A stretch of 12,964 nt of DNA, taken from positions 1 to 12,964 of the forward strand of contig DTWD01000431.1 in the NCBI GenBank assembly GCA_012963185.1, read 5' to 3'. Below are positions 1-5,909 of this stretch, in pieces (within the stretch, counting starts at the first letter, position 1; the number at the start of each line of letters is the position of its first letter). The translations under genes and the position numbers were made by a program. The notes beneath the pieces were generated by a model. That model had not been told where the DNA came from. It saw only the letters and a list, made by a program, of their open reading frames with translations, and did not search any database. This DNA comes from Acidobacteriota bacterium. GTDB lineage: Bacteria > Acidobacteriota > Vicinamibacteria > Vicinamibacterales > UBA8438.

Positions 1-605
1 AATATGTTGCGAGCAGAATAGACCGATACTATAATCGAGAGGCTAAAGTTATATACCCACCCGTTGACACGACTTTCTACCGTCCAAACGGGTCGGAATC
101 GCGAGGATATTTTGTTGTCGTATCCGCTCTTGTCCCTTACAAACGCGTCGACATGGCTATCGATGCCTGCCGACTTGCCGGAGTCGAACTGCGCGTTGTC
201 GGTACAGGTCCTGAAGCTAAACGACTCAGATCGCACGCAGATTCGACTGTAAAATTCATGCCCCATCAAACTAAAGAAGAATTGCGGGAACTGTACAGAG
301 AATCAGAAGGCTTTTTACTGACCGGCGAAGAAGATTTCGGCATCGCACCATTGGAAGCACAAGCATGCGGTCGACCTGTCATCGCATTAGCACGGGGTGG
401 AGCACTGGAAACTGTTAACGATGGCATCACTGGCCTGCTGGTCAAACAAAACAACGCTCAGTCCTTTGCTAATGCCATTCAAATAGTCATCCAACGAGAC
501 TTCGACCCCTGGCGCTTACATGCGGCAGCCTCTCGGTTTTCGCCGACGGTATTTCATCAACACATGCGCACTGCGCTTGAAACGCTGGCTTCCGATCTCA
601 CATGA
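1..605 (+). CDS. GT4-family glycosyltransferase, C-terminal part (5' end outside window)
   Basis: The open frame enters the window at base 3 (codon TAT) and runs 200 codons to TGA at 603-605, so any internal ATG (for example 153) is not the start. It is the C-terminal Rossmann half of a GT-B, retaining-type glycosyltransferase that would add a sugar from a nucleotide donor to a growing glycan. Seen directly: VIYPPVDTTFY, then FVVVSALVPYKRVDMAI (the strand and loop after the interdomain linker in this family), VVGTGPE, and the donor-binding E-x7-E motif in EEDFGIAPLE, followed by ACGRPVIALARGGALETV. These match GT4 mannosyl/glucosyltransferases of capsule and exopolysaccharide clusters. The last four bases (ATGA, 602-605) overlap the next gene, implying translational coupling. 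The acceptor and the sugar cannot be told from sequence. Confidence 0.9.
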   Translation, partial: YVASRIDRYYNREAKVIYPPVDTTFYRPNGSESRGYFVVVSALVPYKRVDMAIDACRLAGVELRVVGTGPEAKRLRSHADSTVKFMPHQTKEELRELYRESEGFLLTGEEDFGIAPLEAQACGRPVIALARGGALETVNDGITGLLVKQNNAQSFANAIQIVIQRDFDPWRLHAAASRFSPTVFHQHMRTALETLASDLT

Positions 606-2038
606 TTCGGCAAACACGCGCACTCATCACTACGTATATTTCGCTTGACATACTGCTAGGCATGGCAGCCTTCGCGTTGGCGTACCTTGCTCGATTCGAG
701 ACAGGGTTGTTTCCAGCACCTAAAGGACAGCCGCCTTTTAATCAGTACCTGACGTTAATGCCATTTATTGGGCTGATCATTCCAGTCTCCTTTCATCTTC
801 AGGGTGCGTACCGACTCAGACGAAATCGAACTCGTGTCGACGACTTCTTTGCCGTCCTAGTGGGCACGCTACTCACAGTCATGATCGGGCTATTGGGCAC
901 ATTAACAATCCAGGCATACTTTGCCTCCTCAGCGGCTAGAGCAATCGGGGCATACGAAGTATCACGACTTGTATGGGCTCTCTTTGTTATTTTTAACGTC
1001 GGTCTCAGTTACACATCTCGTGACATGGCACGCGCTCTAATGCAACGCCGTTTCAAGGCAGGACTGGGACTACAAAAGGTTTTAATAGCTGGCACTGGTG
1101 AACTCGGTCGACACGTTGCGGATCGATTCCTAAGACATGCAGAATTTGGGTACAAGATTACTGGATTCATCGACGATACACATGATGACAATCAACTGGG
1201 ATATCGTGGGCTTCCCCTACTCGGGTCCCTGACAGATGCCGAGCGAATCCTTAAGCAAGAGCATATTGACCAACTTTACGTAGCGCTCCCACTTGATCAG
1301 CATGTCAACATGCTGAAGTTGATCGAGATCTCGAATAGAGAATGCGTTGACGTAAAAGTCATCCCAGACTTTCTTCAATTTGTAACGCTACGCGCACGAC
1401 TCGAAGAACTAGACGGCATACCACTTATCAATGTCAACGACGTTCCGCTAAGAGGTTTCAACAGCGCGATCAAAAGAGTAATAGACATTGGGTGCTCATC
1501 GGCGGCTCTGGCCCTTCTTTCTGGACCTATGGCGATAATTGCCGCCGCTATTAGATTGTCCTCAGACGGCCCTATTCTTTATCGGCAGGAGCGGATGGGT
1601 CTCGACGGACAACCTTTTGAGCTACTTAAATTTCGATCGATGTACCAGGACGCTGAACGCGAATCTGGTCCAGTTTGGGCGAGTGAAAACGATCCAAGAC
1701 GAACCGTTACCGGAAAAGTTCTCAGGCGATTCAGTCTTGACGAACTCCCACAGCTTTGGAACGTTCTAATGGGAGACATGTCTCTTGTTGGACCGCGGCC
1801 GGAGCGCCCTTTTTTCGTCGAACAGTTCAAAGACAGAGTTCCGCAATATATGCTTCGCCACAAAGTTAAATCTGGTATTACAGGCTGGGCTCAGGTCAAC
1901 GGTTGGAGAGGCAATACTTCCATCGAGAAACGGATCGAGTACGATTTGTATTACATTGAGAATTGGTCTGTGGCATTGGACTTCAAGATTATGTTGCTGA
2001 CCATTGTCCATTTATCGTTTCATCGACACGCCTACTAA
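602..2038 (+). CDS. Exopolysaccharide polyprenyl-phosphate sugar-1-phosphate transferase (WbaP/WcaJ type)
   Basis: 478 aa, the usual length for the bitopic polyprenyl glycosylphosphotransferases. It transfers a sugar-1-phosphate from a UDP-sugar to undecaprenyl phosphate at the inner membrane, the first committed step of a lipid-linked polysaccharide. Four hydrophobic segments lie at about residues 8-30, 50-68, 82-107 and 120-137. A nucleotide-binding-like Rossmann region follows at about 158-260 (VLIAGTGELGRHVADRFL). After another hydrophobic stretch (about 292-318) comes the catalytic sugar-transferase domain: KFRSM 343-347, DELPQLWNVLMGDMSLVGPRPE 380-401 in which Asp380 and Glu381 are the expected catalytic pair, and GITGWAQVNG 425-434. 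The ATG lies in the ATGA overlap with the upstream glycosyltransferase, and no Shine-Dalgarno is obvious, so coupling is likely. Glucose, galactose or another sugar could be the substrate. Confidence 0.93.
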   Translation: MIRQTRALITTYISLDILLGMAAFALAYLARFETGLFPAPKGQPPFNQYLTLMPFIGLIIPVSFHLQGAYRLRRNRTRVDDFFAVLVGTLLTVMIGLLGTLTIQAYFASSAARAIGAYEVSRLVWALFVIFNVGLSYTSRDMARALMQRRFKAGLGLQKVLIAGTGELGRHVADRFLRHAEFGYKITGFIDDTHDDNQLGYRGLPLLGSLTDAERILKQEHIDQLYVALPLDQHVNMLKLIEISNRECVDVKVIPDFLQFVTLRARLEELDGIPLINVNDVPLRGFNSAIKRVIDIGCSSAALALLSGPMAIIAAAIRLSSDGPILYRQERMGLDGQPFELLKFRSMYQDAERESGPVWASENDPRRTVTGKVLRRFSLDELPQLWNVLMGDMSLVGPRPERPFFVEQFKDRVPQYMLRHKVKSGITGWAQVNGWRGNTSIEKRIEYDLYYIENWSVALDFKIMLLTIVHLSFHRHAY

Positions 2039-2041
2039 TTT

Positions 2042-2977
2042 ATGCCCAGAGCCGTAATAACTGGAGCAGCCGGTTTCATCGGTTCTCATTTAAGCGAGGC
2101 ACTGCTTGACCGAGGCTATTCTGTCGTCGGAATTGACAATCTACTTACTGGCGACATCGATAACATCGCTCATCTAAGCGGTCGTGATTTCCTATTCATT
2201 AAGCACGATGTAACGAACTACATCACCTTAGATAGGCCCGTTGATTTCGTATTTCACTGGGCTTCTCCCGCAAGTCCAATCGACTACCTTGACTTCCCTA
2301 TTCCGACATTAAAAGTTGGTGCGTTAGGAACGCATAATGCTCTTGGGCTTGCTAAGGCTAAAGGTGCTCGATTCATTCTCGCGTCAACGTCCGAAGTATA
2401 CGGCGACCCACTTGAACACCCACAGAAAGAAAGTTACTGGGGAAATGTCAACCCGATTGGCCCCCGCGGCGTTTACGATGAAGCCAAGCGGTTTGCGGAG
2501 GCAATGACGACAGCGTACCACCGATTCCATGGTACCGATACAAAGATCGTACGTATATTTAACACCTACGGTCCAAAGATGCGCGTGCGTGATGGTCGCG
2601 CAATTCCCAACTTTATTTCACAAGCACTTCGCGATGAAGAAGTCACAGTCTATGGCAACGGTGACCAAACACGAAGTTTTTGCTACATCAGTGATTTAGT
2701 CACCGGACTCGTCGCACTTGCCGAGTCCGATGTTAATAGCCCAGTCAATATCGGCAACCCCACAGAAATGACAATCCTGCAGCTCGCTAAAAATATTATC
2801 AAAGCTACCAATTCATCTTCCCGTATCGTTCACAAAGGATTACCAACTGACGATCCACAAATACGGCAACCAGACATAACCCGCGCACGAACGCTCCTTA
2901 ATTGGGAACCTCTCGTTCCAATCGACGCAGGTCTTTCGACCACAATTGAGTATTTCCGGAAAAAACTTAGCACCTAG
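2042..2977 (+). CDS. uxs: UDP-glucuronate decarboxylase (UDP-xylose synthase), SDR family
   Basis: 311 aa, standard for a soluble bacterial UXS. It oxidises UDP-glucuronate at C4 with bound NAD+, decarboxylates it and re-reduces it to UDP-xylose. Visible features: GAAGFIG Rossmann glycine motif at 8-14, the UXS-typical ASPASP at 74-79, STSEVYGDP 115-123, catalytic YDEAK 145-149 (Tyr145, Lys149), NPIGPR 137-142, RIFNTYGP 171-178, and [16 protein letters not shown] 205-220. FHWASPASP carries Trp where Leu is common. Three bases separate it from the upstream transferase stop, and no clear Shine-Dalgarno is seen, so it is probably translated by coupling. In this operon it would supply UDP-xylose, pointing to a xylose-containing surface polysaccharide. 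A dTDP-glucose dehydratase or GalE is less likely given the UXS-specific signatures. Confidence 0.92.
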   Translation: MPRAVITGAAGFIGSHLSEALLDRGYSVVGIDNLLTGDIDNIAHLSGRDFLFIKHDVTNYITLDRPVDFVFHWASPASPIDYLDFPIPTLKVGALGTHNALGLAKAKGARFILASTSEVYGDPLEHPQKESYWGNVNPIGPRGVYDEAKRFAEAMTTAYHRFHGTDTKIVRIFNTYGPKMRVRDGRAIPNFISQALRDEEVTVYGNGDQTRSFCYISDLVTGLVALAESDVNSPVNIGNPTEMTILQLAKNIIKATNSSSRIVHKGLPTDDPQIRQPDITRARTLLNWEPLVPIDAGLSTTIEYFRKKLST

Positions 2978-2993
2978 CAGTGCCAACTAACAG

Positions 2994-3545
2994 CTAGCCA
3001 TCGTTAACCAGTCGTGCAGCATGGACGATGTAGTGAAGCCCAGATGCGACCGTAAATACCAAGGCTGCATAAACCATCAGATCGACCAACACTGATTTCT
3101 GATCCATGTAATTGAAGAACAACGTCACAGCACCAGTAATAATATAAAGCACCGTTGTAATTTTCCCCAGTACACTTGGGTAAAATACCCGCCGCTCAAT
3201 TGCAAGGTTTACAACCGCAACGGTTAAAACAATACACACATCACGACTAATCACTAAAACCGTAAACCACAGCGGAAGCTGATTTGGAAGTCCAAGCGGC
3301 ATCGTCAGAACCACAAACGTTGATACCAACAACAGCTTATCTGCCATTGGATCGAGCCACGCCCCCAACGCTGTACGCTGGCCCGTTCGCCTCGCGATCA
3401 ATCCATCAAGTGCGTCTGTCACGCCGGCGACAGTGAAGGCGACCAGCGCCATGCCATTAAACCCATAGAGCACAAAAATCACAAGACATGGAACCAACAA
3501 CAATCTAAAAAGAGTGAGCTGATTTGGAGCGGTCAACACCGACAT
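2994..3545 (-). CDS. pgsA: CDP-alcohol phosphatidyltransferase, phosphatidylglycerophosphate synthase type
   Basis: 183 aa integral membrane enzyme. PgsA joins CDP-diacylglycerol and glycerol-3-phosphate to form phosphatidylglycerol phosphate, the committed step to phosphatidylglycerol and cardiolipin. The full CDP-alcohol signature D-x2-D-G-x2-A-R-x8-G-x3-D-x3-D is present at residues 44-69 (Asp44, Asp47, Gly48, Ala51, Arg52, Gly61, Asp65, Asp69), and the N-terminal NQLTLFRLLLVP and DPMADKLLL are PgsA-like. Several hydrophobic helices follow. I chose the ATG at 3545 because it begins 4 nt after the upstream stop, with AAAGAG in range as ribosome binding site, and fits the family N-terminus. 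A TTG at 3566 would add seven residues and overlap the upstream gene. Last gene of the tsaC operon. A different CDP-alcohol substrate cannot be excluded. Confidence 0.9.
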   Translation of the reverse strand: MSVLTAPNQLTLFRLLLVPCLVIFVLYGFNGMALVAFTVAGVTDALDGLIARRTGQRTALGAWLDPMADKLLLVSTFVVLTMPLGLPNQLPLWFTVLVISRDVCIVLTVAVVNLAIERRVFYPSVLGKITTVLYIITGAVTLFFNYMDQKSVLVDLMVYAALVFTVASGLHYIVHAARLVNDG

Positions 3546-3549
3546 ATAG

Positions 3550-4902
3550 CTATCTAACTCTTTCAAACAGATCCGTTAATTTCGCCACGACATCGGCAGC
3601 ATCTCTCCCACTCACCACGCGAGTCGGTAAAAAACGGCCATTCTCTGACAAATCAAGAACATCCGCACCGACTGCGATTGATGCACTGTCGAAATTCAGG
3701 TGATCTGATGTTAAATCAGTGAAGCGTGGTCTTGCCGCTCGCCATCGTCGTCCTGATTCCGGATCGAATTCAGCAATGAGCAATAATGTCGCAGCAACAA
3801 TCTCAGCGAGACCCCCGCGTCGAACTACTCGCCCTGGCTCAAATTGATAGCGCCCATCCACGTTCATAACTCCAGCTCGAGCAACCTCAATGACCCATTG
3901 ACTCGCCCAATAATTACGAGTATCCGTGAAGATAGGTGTCGACACTTCACTACCAGCATCCCTTAGGAGCCCGCCTAACTCAACCCCGAGAAGAGCAGCA
4001 AGCTCTCCTCGCGTAATCTCACCTTTCGTCACAATTTCTCGATACTCCGTTGGAAGATCCACTGCTCTCAAGCCGCTGCGCGCACGGGATAACGCATCCG
4101 CAGTCAGCTCGCTGGGGGCAATCGCATTCGCACGTGTATAGGCGGACACAGCCAGTTCCAGCTCGCCATTCGATTCAAATAGGTCACCCTGCAGAAGAAA
4201 GGCTTCAGCGTATGTATCATCCAATGCCAGCGCTTGCCCGATCACAACCAGTGCTTCAGATAATTCATTTTGCTGCTGTTTGATTCTGGCTAACTCAACA
4301 TACAAAAATGCACTGCCTGGTGAACCTTGAATCACTTCGCGGTAAGCCTGTTCAGAATCAGTAAGTCGACCGTCCTCTCCAAATTGCCGCGCTTCAACCA
4401 ACTGATCGGTCATGACCTGAAGACTTAGCTCGGCAACTATACGCTCGACCCGCAGTAGCGACGGATTAATCTTCACTGCGAATCGATAACTTTTCAATGC
4501 GCTAACAATATCATTCAGTCTATAGAGAGCATCGCCATGTCCCACCAATGCCGATACATAATCTTCCTTCTGGTCTAACGCTAAACGAAATTGAGCAGCG
4601 GCTTCTTGAAAGCGGCCTTCTGCTAAATCCACCCAACCCAGTCCGACGACTGCCGGAAAGAAATTACTATCCATTTCCAGTAATTCCTCGAACCGATGTT
4701 TAGCGCCATTCAAATCCCCGGTCTGCAGGAACGCCCAAGCACTCTGTTGATCTTGTAGTTGGAGCCCGCCACCATAAGTCGTTGGGATGCCAGGAAAAAC
4801 AAAGTTAGGATATTCGGGTGTAGTCACGATCGGAACACGAGTACCGCAACTTATTGAAACCAACAAGGCGATTACAAAAACCGGCCACAGCCTAATCATC
4901 AC
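3550..4902 (-). CDS. TPR-repeat envelope lipoprotein-like protein with C-terminal SLH domains
   Basis: 450 aa. The N-terminus has a short basic start, a hydrophobic core and Cys19 in LLVSISCG, a lipoprotein-like signal, although the residue at -3 to Cys is Ser, so the lipobox is imperfect. Tetratricopeptide-like helical pairs span about residues 52-152 and 194-264, for example AWAFLQTGDLNGAKHRFEEL and LLQGDLFESNGELELAVSAY. Two S-layer-homology-like units follow: about 296-375 (FTDTRNYWASQWVIEVARAG, then GRYQFEPGRVVRRGGLAEIV) and a weaker one at 394-445 (FTDLTSD to GRDAADVV). TPRs bind proteins and SLH domains bind peptidoglycan-linked polymers, so a periplasmic or outer-membrane scaffold is inferred. 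The GTG at 4902 has AGAGGA 9 nt upstream and overlaps the preceding stop by 4 bp. The adjacent ATG at 4899 is the alternative start. The specific partner is unknown. Confidence 0.85.
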   Translation of the reverse strand: MMIRLWPVFVIALLVSISCGTRVPIVTTPEYPNFVFPGIPTTYGGGLQLQDQQSAWAFLQTGDLNGAKHRFEELLEMDSNFFPAVVGLGWVDLAEGRFQEAAAQFRLALDQKEDYVSALVGHGDALYRLNDIVSALKSYRFAVKINPSLLRVERIVAELSLQVMTDQLVEARQFGEDGRLTDSEQAYREVIQGSPGSAFLYVELARIKQQQNELSEALVVIGQALALDDTYAEAFLLQGDLFESNGELELAVSAYTRANAIAPSELTADALSRARSGLRAVDLPTEYREIVTKGEITRGELAALLGVELGGLLRDAGSEVSTPIFTDTRNYWASQWVIEVARAGVMNVDGRYQFEPGRVVRRGGLAEIVAATLLLIAEFDPESGRRWRAARPRFTDLTSDHLNFDSASIAVGADVLDLSENGRFLPTRVVSGRDAADVVAKLTDLFERVR

Positions 4903-5114
4903 GAATACTGGTCCTCTACAAGACTAAAGCTCTGGTGCTCCTGCACGACGCGGAAAACAAAAATACTGTCTGGTGCGGCGACGAGATCCGTGAACTCGTC
5001 CAATGACAGTAACGTTTCAATTTTCCCGCGACCCCGCTGTCCGAAAAGAAGACCGACTATTGGAACCCACTCGTTCGCGGCAGCAGCATTGACCACCGCC
5101 GCGGAGTTTTTCAC
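4899..5114 (-). CDS. Hypothetical 71-aa protein nested between tsaC and the TPR/SLH gene
   Basis: I do not recognise this family. The GTG at 5114 shares a GTGA overlap with the tsaC stop, and its own TGA overlaps the start of the TPR/SLH gene by 4 bp, so it fills the interval exactly. That packing is the main argument that it is translated. The protein begins MKNSAAVVNAAAANEWVPIV, has no signal peptide or transmembrane helix, and looks like a small mixed alpha/beta soluble protein with a moderately acidic second half (SLDEFTDL, SFSLVEDQYS). There is no cysteine and no recognisable catalytic motif. A longer version from a GTG at 5141 would add nine residues inside tsaC and lacks a clear ribosome binding site. 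No strong Shine-Dalgarno precedes 5114 either, so expression would rely on coupling to tsaC. Confidence 0.55.
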   Translation of the reverse strand: MKNSAAVVNAAAANEWVPIVGLLFGQRGRGKIETLLSLDEFTDLVAAPDSIFVFRVVQEHQSFSLVEDQYS

Positions 5115-5746
5115 GCGAGCGATTGTAGCACGCGTTCCCACGGTACAATGCCCGACCGAATAAGCACTGGTGCCGAACCACGGGCGTCAATAATTGTCGA
5201 AGGCAGATCACCTGTGGTTGGCCCTCCGTCGAGGATAAGAGAGAGACCATCAGGAAGCTCTTTGGTAATCTGTGAGGCCTCGCTCAATGGATAACCACCA
5301 CTGCGATTGGCACTCGTCGCAGTCACTGGGTGACAGAACACTCGTGCAATTCCAGCAGCAACAGGATGTGCCGGAACTCTCACAGCAACTGTTTGTCCTC
5401 CGGCTAACATCGCTGGAGCTAACGTTGCGCCGGCATCGTAAATAAGCGTCAGAGGCCCAGGCCAGAAACATTCCGCGAGGCGACAGGAAAGCGGAGACGA
5501 CTCCGTTACACAAGCGTTAACCTGATCAATATTGGCGGCAATCAGTGAAAGCGGCGAGACTGACGTTCTCCCTTTTAATCGATAAATACAATCGACAGCA
5601 TCGGCATTTCGAGGGTCTGCGGCCAAGCCATATAAGGTATCAGTTGGATAAGCGACCACTCGACCGTGTGATAATTCAGAGGCTGCTAGCCGCAACGCCT
5701 GCTCCGAAGGCTGGTCTGGATCGATCGTTAGATAAGTAACGTCCAC
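5111..5746 (-). CDS. tsaC: Threonylcarbamoyl-AMP synthase (Sua5/YciO/YrdC family)
   Basis: 211 aa from GTG at 5746. It makes threonylcarbamoyl-AMP from L-threonine, bicarbonate and ATP, the first step of t6A37 modification of ANN-decoding tRNAs; TsaD and partners complete the transfer elsewhere. Visible family features: YPTDTLYGL 33-41, the KxR of KGR 58-60, WPGPLT 95-100, and TATSANRSG 142-150 with the SxN motif. It has the short TsaC/YwlC form, without the extra Sua5 C-terminal domain. I preferred the GTG at 5746 over a TTG at 5800 because MDVTYLTIDPDQPS matches the usual N-terminus, whereas the extra 18 residues from TTG are Arg-rich, unlike the family, and overlap another ORF. No good Shine-Dalgarno is seen for either start. 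It heads a coupled operon with the 71-aa ORF, the TPR/SLH protein and pgsA. Confidence 0.9.
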   Translation of the reverse strand: MDVTYLTIDPDQPSEQALRLAASELSHGRVVAYPTDTLYGLAADPRNADAVDCIYRLKGRTSVSPLSLIAANIDQVNACVTESSPLSCRLAECFWPGPLTLIYDAGATLAPAMLAGGQTVAVRVPAHPVAAGIARVFCHPVTATSANRSGGYPLSEASQITKELPDGLSLILDGGPTTGDLPSTIIDARGSAPVLIRSGIVPWERVLQSLA

Positions 5747-5750
5747 AGCA

Positions 5751-5756
5751 TATAAA
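5751..5756 (+). promoter_or_regulatory. Possible -10 element (TATAAA) for the 47-codon basic ORF
   Basis: TATAAA matches the sigma-70 -10 consensus at five of six positions and ends 9 nt before the ATG at 5766, so transcription would begin within a few bases of the start codon. No convincing -35 lies 16-18 nt upstream (TTAGAT at 5728-5733 is poor). It is AT-rich sequence just upstream of the tsaC start on the other strand, so chance is a real possibility. Confidence 0.2.
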
Positions 5757-5765
5757 GCGCAAACG

Positions 5766-5909
5766 ATGCGTCCTAAGCGAAAACGTCGGCCAGCCCGCAA
5801 AAAACGGCCACGGGTTCCGCTTCCGAGGCAACGGGGCGGCGTTCACGAAGAAAAGAAAACCCGTCCCGTGCGCCGTAAAAAGTACAAAGATGCTGAACTA
5901 GACAACTAG
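5766..5909 (+). CDS. Candidate small, highly basic protein (47 aa), unrecognised
   Basis: An ATG-to-TAG frame of 47 codons lies on the strand opposite its neighbours and fills nearly all of the gap between tsaC and the secreted protease gene. It begins 20 bp from the tsaC GTG (divergent), and its stop overlaps the protease stop by 4 bp (convergent). The product has 21 Lys/Arg and 6 Pro in 47 residues, starting MRPKRKRRPARKKRPRVPLP, then QRGGVHEEKKTRPVRRKKYK and a short acidic tail DAELDN. Such a composition suits nucleic-acid or ribosome contact. The basic tail of ribosome-rescue factors of the ArfA type is loosely similar in composition only, and I cannot show homology. No clear Shine-Dalgarno is present. 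The alternative is that it is the antisense shadow of an intergenic region or of a longer tsaC N-terminus. Confidence 0.4.
   Translation: MRPKRKRRPARKKRPRVPLPRQRGGVHEEKKTRPVRRKKYKDAELDN

Noticed and set aside
2974..2998. Possible bidirectional terminator between the convergent uxs and pgsA genes (CTAGC...GCTAG).
   Set aside because: The stem is only 5 bp with a long loop and no T-run on either strand.
5747..5800. TTG start at 5800 giving tsaC an 18-residue Arg-rich N-terminal extension.
   Set aside because: TsaC proteins normally begin a few residues before the IDP segment, and the GTG at 5746 gives that form; the extension has no ribosome binding site.
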